64,000 bases of DNA from Chloroflexota bacterium (GTDB taxonomy: Bacteria; Chloroflexota; Dehalococcoidia; Lucifugimonadales; UBA3495). Below, piece by piece: positions 42,545 through 51,171 of this stretch. The stretch covers positions 51,374-115,373 of the forward strand of contig JAPPMU010000041.1 in NCBI GenBank assembly GCA_028873965.1. Direction: 5' to 3'. Below the pieces are notes generated by a model, which saw only the letters and a list, made by a program, of their open reading frames with translations, searched no databases and was not told the DNA's origin. How positions within the stretch are numbered: the first letter of the stretch is position 1; each line of letters starts with the position of its first letter. A program made the position numbers and the translations under genes.

Positions 42545-42842
42545 GGTATTCCCCCTTGTGTGTTGTCATCCTGTATCGTTCCCAGTGCAATTCTATCAAA
42601 ATCCGCCTGCCTATCACTTCCTGACGTCAGAAAACCGGAGCCGCATCTCCGGGCTTGCGTCGGCGGCAGACCACTCGCGCCGCGCTGCTGGATGGTCAAC
42701 CCTGCCGCTTCACGGAATCACGCCCTCGGTAGGTGGGATCGGCGCTGGCGGGGGCCTCCCACCTGGCCCGGTTCGGCAGTCTCGGTTGACCGATGTTTAC
42801 CGCCTTGTTAGAATGCCCGGCAGTCTATTTATTCGGGCGGTC
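42545..42842. other. Intergenic region between divergent cupin and coaE genes
   Basis: It contains an AGGTGGGA/TCCCACCT hairpin (42731-42764) without a T-run and the promoter at 42786-42814. The track ORF from 42543 across this region is in frame with coaE but has no coding character before 42843. Confidence 0.6.
42786..42814 (+). promoter_or_regulatory. Sigma70-type promoter of the coaE operon
   Basis: TTGACC (42786-42791), a 17-base spacer and TAGAAT (42809-42814) match the consensus at five of six positions each. Transcription would start about 20 bases before the coaE ATG. Confidence 0.7.
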
Positions 42843-43460
42843 ATGCTTACAATCGGTCTAACGGGCGGCATTGGAAGTGGCAAAAGCGTAGTTGCCGAGC
42901 TGTTGCGGGCGCAAGGCGCGTCGATTATCGACGCCGATCGGCTGGGCCACGAGGCTTACGCTCCGAACTCCGAAGCCTGGCAGCAGGTCGTTGCCGCCTT
43001 TGGAGAGGACATTCTAACCACGGAAGGCGAAATCGATCGGCGCAAACTTGGATCCATAGTATTCGCTGACCCGGCACAACTCGAGCGGCTCAACGGCATC
43101 ATGCATCCCCTGATGGCTCGAATGGTCGAGGACCGCAAGGCAGGCCTCGCCGCCGATGGCGTTGAGGTTGCGGTGGTGGAGGCCGCGGTGCTCTTCGAGG
43201 CGGGTTGGGATAAGCTGGTCGACGAAGTCTGGTCCACTCACACGCCAGCCGACGTGGTTGTCGAACGACTGCGCCAGCGCAACGGAATGACCGAAGAGGA
43301 AGCCAGAAAGCGAATCAACTCGCAGATGCCGGCGGAAGAACGCAACGGGCGTTCCGACGTGGTGGTCGAAAACGCGGCCGATTTGGCCGATTTGGAAAGC
43401 GAAGTGGCTGCTCTGTGGCAGGCTCGAGTCAAAGGAAAGGTAAATCAAGGCAATGGTTGA
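42843..43460 (+). CDS. coaE: Dephospho-CoA kinase
   Basis: The true start is ATG 42843 ([21 protein letters not shown]), giving 205 residues, the usual CoaE length. The P-loop GGIGSGKS (8-15), [19 protein letters not shown] and [20 protein letters not shown] are diagnostic. It phosphorylates dephospho-CoA in the last step of CoA synthesis. Its stop overlaps the start of the AAA+ ATPase gene by 8 bases, so the two are coupled. Confidence 0.95.
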   Translation: MLTIGLTGGIGSGKSVVAELLRAQGASIIDADRLGHEAYAPNSEAWQQVVAAFGEDILTTEGEIDRRKLGSIVFADPAQLERLNGIMHPLMARMVEDRKAGLAADGVEVAVVEAAVLFEAGWDKLVDEVWSTHTPADVVVERLRQRNGMTEEEARKRINSQMPAEERNGRSDVVVENAADLADLESEVAALWQARVKGKVNQGNG

Positions 43461-44364
43461 AGCAAACATCGAAATGCTGGAAGACGAACCCAGTTTCAAG
43501 GAATTCGCCATCGAAGAGTTCCTGGTCCGCAGCGAACCGTACTACCGCGCTGTCGGCGACGAACTCGAGCTGTTCGAGGCCGCTTACGAGCAACACATCC
43601 CGGTCCTGCTGAAAGGCCCCACCGGGTGCGGCAAGACGCGCTTCGTCGAGTACATGGCGTGGAAACTCGGCCGGCCCATCACCACGATCCGCAGCGAGGG
43701 CGCGCAGGAAATGCGCGAAGGTGAGGTTCGCGTCCCGCTGGTAACCATTGCCTGCCACGAGGACCTCACTGCCAGCGACCTCGTGGGACGCTACCTCCTT
43801 GACGCCAACGGCACCCGCTGGATCGACGGCCCCATGACCCGCGCGGTCAAGGCCGGCGCCATCCTGTACCTGGACGAAGTGGTGGAAGCCCGCAAGGACA
43901 CCACCGTTCTGATCCACCCTCTCACCGACCACCGGCGCATCCTGCCCGTCGAGAAGACCGGCAATATCATCGAGGCCGATGATCGCTTCCTGCTCTGCAT
44001 CTCCTACAACCCTCACTACCAGAGCGCCCTGAAGGACCTGAAGCACAGCACCCGGCAGCGGTTCATCTCCATCGAGTTCGACTATCCGCCGGTTGACGTG
44101 GAAGCCGAGATTGTCGCCAAGGAAAGCGGCTGCGACGAAGTCCAGGCCCATGCCCTCGCGCGCCTGGGCGAAAAGATCCGCAACCTCCGCGAGCACGGCC
44201 TGGCCGAAGGCGCCAGCACTCGCCTCCTGATCTACGCCGGCCGGCTGATGCAGCAGGGCATTCCCGCCCGTCGCGCCTGCCAGGTGGCCATCGTGTGGAC
44301 CCTGAGCGATGAAACCGAGCTCCAACGCAGCATCGAAGAGGTGGTGTACTCCATCTTCGAGTAG
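43453..44364 (+). CDS. MoxR-type AAA+ ATPase of CbbQ/NirQ/NorQ family
   Basis: The 303-residue protein has Walker A GPTGCGKT (55-62), Walker [12 protein letters not shown] (136-146), a sensor-like SYNPHY (184-189) and R202/R204 as possible arginine fingers, and a C-terminal CbbQ-type domain. These ATPases work with a VWA-domain partner (CbbO, NorD) as chaperones that activate or insert cofactors into enzymes. The VWA partner is two genes downstream. Rubisco and nitric oxide reductase are absent here, so the client is unknown. Confidence 0.9.
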   Translation: MVEANIEMLEDEPSFKEFAIEEFLVRSEPYYRAVGDELELFEAAYEQHIPVLLKGPTGCGKTRFVEYMAWKLGRPITTIRSEGAQEMREGEVRVPLVTIACHEDLTASDLVGRYLLDANGTRWIDGPMTRAVKAGAILYLDEVVEARKDTTVLIHPLTDHRRILPVEKTGNIIEADDRFLLCISYNPHYQSALKDLKHSTRQRFISIEFDYPPVDVEAEIVAKESGCDEVQAHALARLGEKIRNLREHGLAEGASTRLLIYAGRLMQQGIPARRACQVAIVWTLSDETELQRSIEEVVYSIFE

Positions 44365-44378
44365 CTGATGGAACCGCA

Positions 44379-44972
44379 ATGGGTGCACTCACCCTCGATC
44401 TAGTCCGCAACGCGCTGGCCAATCGCCAGCGGATTACTGCCGCCGCAGAAGGCCTGATGCCGGCGGCAGTAATGCTATTGCTGTACCCCAAGGACGGAGA
44501 TTTCTGCGTCCTGCTCAACAAGCGCTCCATGACCGTCGAGCACCACAAAGGGGAAATGTCGTTCCCCGGCGGAGCCCGCGACCCCGAAGACGCGGATTTC
44601 GAGGACACCGCCCGGCGCGAGACTGAAGAAGAAATGGGCATCGCCCGAGACGACATCACAATCTTGGGACGCCTGGACGACAACGTCACCCGTTCCAACT
44701 TCATTGTGAAGGTCTTTGTCGGGACCATACCCTATCCCTACCGGTTCAATCCCAGTTCGCACGAAATCGCAGAGGTCGTCGAAATTCCCATCAACGTCCT
44801 TCGCGATCCCGCCACGCTGCGCTGGGATTCCCGGATCGAAAATGGCGAGAGGATTTCCGTGCGATCCTATGGCTACCAGCAACACCTCGTGTATGGAGCC
44901 ACCGCCAAAATCCTCGATCAGTTCCTCGACATCATTGACGCCCAGTTGACGATCAACGCCGAGTTGACATAA
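44379..44972 (+). CDS. Nudix hydrolase, CoA pyrophosphatase type
   Basis: The 197-residue protein has the CoA-type Nudix box GGARDPEDADFEDTARRETEEEMGI (64-88) preceded by the LLNKRS and HKGEMSFPGG stretch typical of NudL/PCD1 CoA diphosphatases. These cleave CoA or acyl-CoA to phosphopantetheine and ADP. Being in the same operon as coaE puts CoA synthesis and breakdown under one promoter. The substrate preference is family-based. Confidence 0.88.
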   Translation: MGALTLDLVRNALANRQRITAAAEGLMPAAVMLLLYPKDGDFCVLLNKRSMTVEHHKGEMSFPGGARDPEDADFEDTARRETEEEMGIARDDITILGRLDDNVTRSNFIVKVFVGTIPYPYRFNPSSHEIAEVVEIPINVLRDPATLRWDSRIENGERISVRSYGYQQHLVYGATAKILDQFLDIIDAQLTINAELT

Positions 44973-44986
44973 GGAGGACACGAGCC

Positions 44987-47900
44987 TTGACTAATTCCGC
45001 TACAGGCGACCTGCTGGACGAATTGGCCAAACTGCCGCCGGCAGTTGCCGAAGCCTATCAGGCCGTCGTCGACGCCATGGCCGAGTCCTTCAGCGATGAG
45101 GAAACGGCTCTTTGGGCCCGCGAGGGTGTCGCCATCGGCACCCAGACCGTACGTTCCTGGGAGTCCGCGGTCGAGTACTACCGCGTCAGCCCCGAGGTGG
45201 CCCGATCCCTCGCCTTTGCCTCATTCATGCAGTGGGCGCGCTGCGGGACCTATCTGTCCCAGGACTCGCCGACCCTGGCGGTCGCCTTCTTCAAGGCCAG
45301 CCCATCTATCGTCACCAACCTGCGACCCCAGTACATCCCGCGCTGGGCCGGCCTCGGCCGCTCACTCTACAAGGGCACCTGGAAGTCCAGCACGCTGGCG
45401 GCTCGCTTCTTCGAGGTTAGCCCCGACCTGGTGCGCAACCTGCCCTTCTGGGACGTGGAAGTGTTCGCGTCGCTGATCGAGGCGCTGTCCTACAAGTCCT
45501 ACGACGTTGCGGCCGAGTGCCTCGTCCTGGGGCGAGACGTCCTGCCGGCCATGGGACGCGAGCGCGAGGCTTTCCTGTCCATGTCCCGCGCCCTGACCGA
45601 CAGCAGTTGGCGCGAGGTCAAGGCTTGCCTGGAAATGGCTCCCCGCGCTCTCCAGCACGTCGAAGAGGGGCAGACCGGCCGGTTCCTGCGCCTCGGCGAA
45701 AAGCTCGCCAAGATGGGCCTCCGCGACACCTCCCGGTTCCTCTACGACGGCGCCCAGGCCCTGTCCCACGTTTCCGCCGGCTCCCAGGGCCACATCCTTG
45801 ACCTGTGCGACGGCCTGCTGGCCAGCACTCCCGACGCGGTGCCGCCTTTCCTCAAGAGCCTCGACCCGGTGCTCAACCGGATCACCCTGCAACAGCTTGA
45901 CCAGTGGTACCAGCACGGCGTTGAGCTACTGAATGATAACCCCGAAAGCGGTATCGCGTTTTTCAAGATCGAATCCAATACCTCCGAATCCATGCTGGAA
46001 ACCCTCTCTTCCAGCCTGGACCTGGAGCGGGTCAAGGGCATCATGCGCCTCTACACCCGCGCGCTGTCGGGCGAAAATATCGAGGTGCTCAGCACTGCGG
46101 AACTCGTCCGCAAGCAGATCGGTTGGGTCGATCAGGACACCGCTTCCACCGACGGAACCAAGGTCTACCTGCCCCCCGTGATCGACAATTACAACGACAA
46201 GTCGCAGAACTTCGCTTGGTTCAAGGTCGTCGCCACCCACCAGGTTTCGCACCTGGAATTCGGCAGTTTCCAGTTCGAATTTCCCCGCCCGGCCAACGTG
46301 TTCGACGATCGCCGGATCCGGATGGAAGAGGCGATCCAGGCGCGCATCGAGGCCATCCGCACCGCCACGGCCGAGCATTTCCAGCTGCTAGACTCCGACA
46401 CCGCCCCGTCCATAGAGGTCGGCGAGGGGCCCGGCGGGACCATGCGTGTGTACACCGACATCGGTCGCTTCCTGGCCCTCTTCGAAGACCGACGCATGGC
46501 CTTCGACCTGTTCAGCGTGCTCGAGGACTGCCGGCTCGACTATCGCATCAAGACCGAGTACCCCGGCATCCGCCGTCCGGCGCTTGACGTGCAGGGCGAC
46601 GCCCTCACCCAGCGTCCTCGCATCGAGGAACTTCCTTTGCAGGAAGCCCTGATCGAACTGCTGGTTCACATGAGCCTGGACCGCTTCGAGGGCCTGCCGG
46701 TGCCGCAAGACTACCGGGAAGAGGCTTTCATGCTGGCCCGGATCATGCACCGCCTGCGCACCGTCCGCGCTTCGATAGAGGACACTGCCGAAGCGGCGCT
46801 GCGGGCCTATGAGATCATCTCCCGCCTCCAGAACCAGCAGGAGCCTGAGGACGAGTTCCAGCCCGAAGACCTGGACGACCCCGGCGAGTTCTCCGAGGAA
46901 GAGTACCAGGCATTGCTCGACAAGCTTCAGGCGCAGATGAGCGAGCAACAGGGCGAGCAGGGTGAGGGAGACCCCTACGAATCCCCCGAACCCGTTGAGT
47001 ATCGGGGCGACTTCAAACCCGAGATGGTCCAGCTGCTTACCAAGTTGCAGATGGACCAGAGCGAGATGGGCGACGCCGAGCCCATGACCCAGGAGGAACT
47101 CGAACAGTTGCTCCAGGACAGCGCCGAGCTCGAACTCGACGCCCAGGAAGGCGACGTGGACCAGAGCATGGCCATGTTCGCCCAGAACATCATGAAGGAA
47201 GCCGGCGTGCCCCCGCCGTCCAACGACCCGGGGCGTGGCTACGGTCCCATCCTCCACGATGACGACGCCGGCGGCGAGCTGGAAGCGCTGGAACCCAAGA
47301 CCTTCGTCTACGACGAATGGGACTTTCGCGCCAACGACTACAAGCCCCGCTGGTGCATCGTCAAGGAGAAGGTCCTTGACGAAGGCGACCCGAATTTCTA
47401 CAACGATTCCCTGCGCAACTACGCCTCGCTGCTGGCGCACATCAAGCGCCAGTTCGAGCTCATCATGCCGGAGACCTGGCGCAAGACCTACCGCCTGATC
47501 GACGGCGAGGACATCGACCTGAACTCGGCTCTGGAAGCTTGGGCCGACCTTCGCATGAACGTGCCTCCGGACGAGAAGATCTACTGGCGCCGTAACCGCG
47601 TTGAGCGCGACGTCGCCGTGGTCTTCCTGCTGGACATGTCAGCCTCCACCGCCGAGGCCATCGACGAGGGCCGTCACTCCGTGGACGACCGGGACGCGCC
47701 GGACGACCCGGTGGAGTACATGGTCTGGCTCCGCCGCCGCCGCGAGGGCCTGGTGCGCCGCCACTACAAGCGCATCATCGACCTCGAGCGCGAGAGCTGT
47801 GCCCTCCTGATCAACGCCCTGGAGTCCATCGGCGACACCTACGGCATCTATGGCTTCTCCGGCTATGGCCGCGAAAACGTGGAATTCTACGTGATCAAGG

Positions 47901-48295
47901 ACATCGAGGAGCAGTTCAACGACAAGATCAAGCGGCGCATCGACAAGGTGACCCCACTGCACGCCACCCGTATGGGCTCAGCCATCCGCCACGCCATCAC
48001 CAAGCTGGAGAACCAGGACGCGGCGACCAAGATCATGTTCCTGATCAGCGACGGTCGGCCCCAGGACCGCGGTTACAGCCGCGAGGGCGTGGAGAAGGAA
48101 TACGCCGTGCACGACACCCACCAAGCCCTGTTGGAGGCCAAGCGCAAGGAGATCAACCCCTTCTGCCTCACCGTCGACAAGGCCGGGCACGACTACCTCA
48201 AGACCATGTGCGGAGACCTCAACTACGAGGTCCTGGACGACATCTGGGCCCTGCCGGAACGGCTGCCCATGCTCTACCGGTCCCTGACCATGTAA
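44987..48295 (+). CDS. Large VWA-domain protein (NorD/CbbO-like MoxR partner)
   Basis: The 1102-residue protein starts at TTG 44987 with AAGGAGG upstream. Residues 1 to about 350 are helical, with repeat-like units around SPEVARSL, SPTLAVAFFKASPS and SPDLVRNL. An acidic Glu/Asp/Gln-rich stretch follows at about 615-760. The C-terminal VWA domain has MIDAS residues DMSAS (about 882-886) and SDGRPQD (about 1021-1027). NorD/CbbO partners of MoxR ATPases are usually 600-800 residues, so this one is extended at the N-terminus. It likely binds the client and the ATPase. Confidence 0.9.
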   Translation: MTNSATGDLLDELAKLPPAVAEAYQAVVDAMAESFSDEETALWAREGVAIGTQTVRSWESAVEYYRVSPEVARSLAFASFMQWARCGTYLSQDSPTLAVAFFKASPSIVTNLRPQYIPRWAGLGRSLYKGTWKSSTLAARFFEVSPDLVRNLPFWDVEVFASLIEALSYKSYDVAAECLVLGRDVLPAMGREREAFLSMSRALTDSSWREVKACLEMAPRALQHVEEGQTGRFLRLGEKLAKMGLRDTSRFLYDGAQALSHVSAGSQGHILDLCDGLLASTPDAVPPFLKSLDPVLNRITLQQLDQWYQHGVELLNDNPESGIAFFKIESNTSESMLETLSSSLDLERVKGIMRLYTRALSGENIEVLSTAELVRKQIGWVDQDTASTDGTKVYLPPVIDNYNDKSQNFAWFKVVATHQVSHLEFGSFQFEFPRPANVFDDRRIRMEEAIQARIEAIRTATAEHFQLLDSDTAPSIEVGEGPGGTMRVYTDIGRFLALFEDRRMAFDLFSVLEDCRLDYRIKTEYPGIRRPALDVQGDALTQRPRIEELPLQEALIELLVHMSLDRFEGLPVPQDYREEAFMLARIMHRLRTVRASIEDTAEAALRAYEIISRLQNQQEPEDEFQPEDLDDPGEFSEEEYQALLDKLQAQMSEQQGEQGEGDPYESPEPVEYRGDFKPEMVQLLTKLQMDQSEMGDAEPMTQEELEQLLQDSAELELDAQEGDVDQSMAMFAQNIMKEAGVPPPSNDPGRGYGPILHDDDAGGELEALEPKTFVYDEWDFRANDYKPRWCIVKEKVLDEGDPNFYNDSLRNYASLLAHIKRQFELIMPETWRKTYRLIDGEDIDLNSALEAWADLRMNVPPDEKIYWRRNRVERDVAVVFLLDMSASTAEAIDEGRHSVDDRDAPDDPVEYMVWLRRRREGLVRRHYKRIIDLERESCALLINALESIGDTYGIYGFSGYGRENVEFYVIKDIEEQFNDKIKRRIDKVTPLHATRMGSAIRHAITKLENQDAATKIMFLISDGRPQDRGYSREGVEKEYAVHDTHQALLEAKRKEINPFCLTVDKAGHDYLKTMCGDLNYEVLDDIWALPERLPMLYRSLTM

Positions 48296-48321
48296 GTCCG
48301 GTTCCGGCAGCACAAAAAAAT

Positions 48322-48357
48322 CAGGGGCGAATGGTCATTCGCCCCTGTGCTTTTGTT
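48322..48357 (+). terminator. Intrinsic terminator of the coaE operon
   Basis: CAGGGGCGAATG-GT-CATTCGCCCCTG forms a perfect 12-bp hairpin, followed by TGCTTTTGTTG, 27 bases after the VWA gene stop. Confidence 0.85.
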
Positions 48358-48373
48358 GTACGGTCGATCTCGG

Positions 48374-48562
48374 CTAATCTCGGCGCCGTCGTCGCACCCC
48401 AATCCGCAGCGGATTGCGCCGCCGGTCTTCAATCATCTCGTCCACCACCGCAACGCCAGCCTTATCTTCCAATCGTTCCAGCCGCTCGCGCACGTCAGTC
48501 AGCGTGTCGATTTCCCGCGCCGTCAGTTTCTTCCTGCGTTCATCAATTGCCCAGAACACCAA
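48374..48562 (-). CDS. Small coiled-coil-like protein, unknown function
   Basis: TTG 48562 is chosen because GGAGGAGG lies 7 bases upstream, giving 62 residues rather than the 69 of the track. The product is charged and helical (AREIDTLTDVRERLERLEDKAG) and ends in an Arg cluster. No family is recognised. The strong ribosome site and helical heptads argue for a real small gene. Confidence 0.5.
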   Translation of the reverse strand: MVFWAIDERRKKLTAREIDTLTDVRERLERLEDKAGVAVVDEMIEDRRRNPLRIGVRRRRRD

Positions 48563-48613
48563 TTTGACGCCTCCTCCAGCCAAGGCGTGTCGTCAAATAG
48601 CAACATACCCGTC

Positions 48614-48703
48614 GTTCCTGCGAAAGCAGGAACCCAGAAAAGCCTCTGCGACGGGAACGTTGGCCTTATTTTGCGCTCTCTGGATTCCGGCTTTCGCCGG
48701 AAT
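48614..48703. repeat. Two short palindromes flanking a spacer
   Basis: GTTCCTGCGAAAGCAGGAAC (48614-48633) and ATTCCGGCTTTCGCCGGAAT (48684-48703) are hairpins of the scattered class, together forming a larger inverted arrangement. Confidence 0.7.
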
Positions 48704-48724
48704 GACGGTATTTGACGACAGGTC

Positions 48725-49960
48725 CTACGGCGCGACTTCCGTAATCAGTTTACGTAACTCCGTCAGCGCCGTGTTGCACGACCGGCGCTTGATCACCAGC
48801 CGCCGCGGCGGCGTGCGCAGCGGAAACTCCCGCACGTCGTCCCCATGCGCGATGGCGATGTGAATTGTTCCGGGGCGGTGTCCTTCCAGCTCCTGCGGAC
48901 CAAGCACGCCGGTCATCCCGATGCCGAAGTCGGCAGCCGTCGCGGATTGAGCGACCTGGGCCATGGCGTTCGCGGTCTGCTGGCTCACCACCCCGTGGGT
49001 CTCCAGGATGCCGGAATCCACGCCCGACGCGACCATCGCATCCATGGTGTAAGCCACGTTGCCGCCCCTATACCATTGGTTACTGTCCGGCGCTTCGGTG
49101 ATGGTGTTGGCCAGGAAACCGCCACTGACCGATTCCATGGTCGCCAGCGTCATGCCCCGCGAGACCAGCGCCGCCCCAACGGATAGCTCCGGCGTTTCGT
49201 CGTCGTAACCCCAGACGTAGGGCGCCAGGCGGTCGTGGATGGCGTCCTCAATCGGCGCAATCATCTCCCGTGCGGCCGCCTCGTCGGCGGCCCGCGCGAT
49301 TATCCGCAGGTGGATCCCGTCCGCCTTGGAATAGATGCCGAGGTACGGGTTCTCCAGGCCGAAATACTCGTCCATTATCTCGTCCACCGACGCTTCACCC
49401 AATCCTAGAGTCTTGATGTTGCGCGTGATGGTGACCTCGGTATCTATGATCTCCTTCAGCCTGGCGTCGATCTCACCCTGCCACATGGCGCGGTTTTCGC
49501 CGGGCGGTCCCGGCATACAGATGATGTGCTTGCCGTCCCGTTGCGCCCACCATCCGGGCGCCGTGCCGTTCCGGTTCGTGATGAACTCCGCCGACGGTAT
49601 CAGGTGGGCCTGTTTCACGTTGTGGGTCGGCATATCCTGGCCGCGGTTGCGGAACCACTGCCGCAGGTTTTCCAGTTCCTGCTCCTGAACCACGGGCGTC
49701 TCGCCCAACGCCGCCGCCACCGCTTCTCGGGTCAAATCATCCTGGGTGGGACCCAGGCCGCCAGTGGTGAAGATGATGTCGGAGCGTTGCCACCCCTGCA
49801 CGAACGCCTCGGTGAGCTTGGGCAGGTCGTCGCCGACGATGCTGACCCACTGGAGTTGGATGCCCAATGCGGGCAGTCGGCCCGCGATCCAGCTGGCGTT
49901 GGTATCCGTCAACTCGCCCATCAGCAGTTCCGTGCCGACGGAGATAATCTCTGCCTTCAA
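48725..49960 (-). CDS. cinA: CinA family protein
   Basis: TTG 49960 with GAGGAGG 5 bases upstream gives MKAEIISVGTELLMGELTD and 411 residues, the normal CinA length; the track start runs into the preceding gene. The N-terminal MoaB/MogA-like domain has GGLGPTQDDLTREAVA, and the C-terminal amidase-like domain has ESVSGGFLANTITEAPDSN. CinA proteins act in pyridine nucleotide recycling (NMN deamidase, ADP-ribose pyrophosphatase) and are competence-associated in some bacteria. Confidence 0.92.
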   Translation of the reverse strand: MKAEIISVGTELLMGELTDTNASWIAGRLPALGIQLQWVSIVGDDLPKLTEAFVQGWQRSDIIFTTGGLGPTQDDLTREAVAAALGETPVVQEQELENLRQWFRNRGQDMPTHNVKQAHLIPSAEFITNRNGTAPGWWAQRDGKHIICMPGPPGENRAMWQGEIDARLKEIIDTEVTITRNIKTLGLGEASVDEIMDEYFGLENPYLGIYSKADGIHLRIIARAADEAAAREMIAPIEDAIHDRLAPYVWGYDDETPELSVGAALVSRGMTLATMESVSGGFLANTITEAPDSNQWYRGGNVAYTMDAMVASGVDSGILETHGVVSQQTANAMAQVAQSATAADFGIGMTGVLGPQELEGHRPGTIHIAIAHGDDVREFPLRTPPRRLVIKRRSCNTALTELRKLITEVAP

Positions 49961-49982
49961 AATAGCCTCCTCAGCGGCCCGG

Positions 49983-51095
49983 CTATGGGCAGTTGTATGG
50001 TCTTTCGGTTGGGGGATCTTCAACCAGGCAGAAGGTTCGTTCGGCGCGGACGCGGTTGATCACGTACACGATGGGATCACCCGGCAACCCGGCGTAATGA
50101 ACCAGCACTTGCGTGTTGCCGGCGTCGTCCAGGATGGGCCGGTTGTCCAGGTCCACCTCGGTGTGCCCGCCGCCGATGTAGAATTCGTGCATCTTTTCGT
50201 GCGTCTTGATCCGAACCCGGGTCATTGGCGGTTGCAGTCCGTATTGTGGGTCACTCGCGCCATCTTCCTCGACGTGCCAGCCTCCCGGCGTGTCCGGTCC
50301 GCCCGGTTTGCTCGGTTGACCAAACCATTGCAGCTGAGAGAACCACCACTCCGGTTCCACAACCGCTTGCCGGTCGTCTCCGATGGTAACGTGCCAGGTG
50401 CGCGCGCCCGCTTCCGGTGCGTAGGTTGCCGTGACGCCCTCGTGAGTAATCTCCAGTTCCTGGATGTCCCGGAACTCTTCCTCGTAAAAATACCCCAATT
50501 CCAGCGGCGGCGGGATCACCGGCGGGCTGACCGCCAGGCAGTTCACCACTCGCCTCCACACCTCGGGCACCGTGAGCAGTTGGCTGTCGCCCACCAGCCG
50601 CATGTAGCTGTAACCTTCGTCCGGCGTCAGGTTGCCCAGCCAGAATTCGTACGCCAGCCCGGTTTCCTCGGTTATCGTGATGACCGTTTCGGGCGGGTCG
50701 AGACCGTACTGCGCCGGATTGTCGATGGTCTCGCCCAGCACGCGGTTGACCTTGGGGCCGCTCAGCAGGAGGGGGGTGCCGGCCCATCGGGCCTGATATA
50801 CCTCCTCCCGCTCGTCGCCGTCCACGATGAACCACTTGCCCCGACCCAGGTCTTTGTCGTAGGCCACGGATTGTTCTTCACCCGTGAGCGCAATGGTCTC
50901 GTCGGAACACTCGATGGACCCGCCGGCCGCGCTTCGGTTAGTCACCTCAACCCGAACGATCGCGTCGTCGTCGATCCGCCACGCCCACGGCTCTTCTTCT
51001 CGTGGGGCATCCTGTTCCCAGGGTTTGAACCAGAGCGCCAGCGCTCCAAACAGCGCCAGCACGAACACCAGCAGGATGGTCAACCGGATATTCAT
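49983..51095 (-). CDS. DUF4340 domain protein
   Basis: The 370-residue protein starts with one membrane anchor (about 4-24, LTILLVFVLALFGALALWF). The rest is beta-rich with repeated units of DUF4340 type (KVNRVLGETIDNPAQYGLDPPETVITITEE and a similar DPQYGLQPPMTRVRIKTHE). DUF4340 proteins typically follow Gldg and ABC permease genes, as here, and are thought to work outside the membrane with the exporter. The last Cys-containing residues have no known role. Confidence 0.85.
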   Translation of the reverse strand: MNIRLTILLVFVLALFGALALWFKPWEQDAPREEEPWAWRIDDDAIVRVEVTNRSAAGGSIECSDETIALTGEEQSVAYDKDLGRGKWFIVDGDEREEVYQARWAGTPLLLSGPKVNRVLGETIDNPAQYGLDPPETVITITEETGLAYEFWLGNLTPDEGYSYMRLVGDSQLLTVPEVWRRVVNCLAVSPPVIPPPLELGYFYEEEFRDIQELEITHEGVTATYAPEAGARTWHVTIGDDRQAVVEPEWWFSQLQWFGQPSKPGGPDTPGGWHVEEDGASDPQYGLQPPMTRVRIKTHEKMHEFYIGGGHTEVDLDNRPILDDAGNTQVLVHYAGLPGDPIVYVINRVRAERTFCLVEDPPTERPYNCP

Positions 51096-51171
51096 CTCAA
51101 CTGTGTTCCGTTATGCCGGCGAGAGAACGTACCCCGTACTTGATACGGGGCCGGAATCCAGACGGTTCGCA

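Noticed and set aside
42731-42764. Terminator in the cupin-coaE spacer
   Set aside because: The hairpin has no T-tract in either direction and both flanking genes point away from it.
42543-42842. N-terminal extension of coaE given by the track ORF
   Set aside because: A promoter lies inside it and the P-loop of CoaE begins at its normal distance from ATG 42843.
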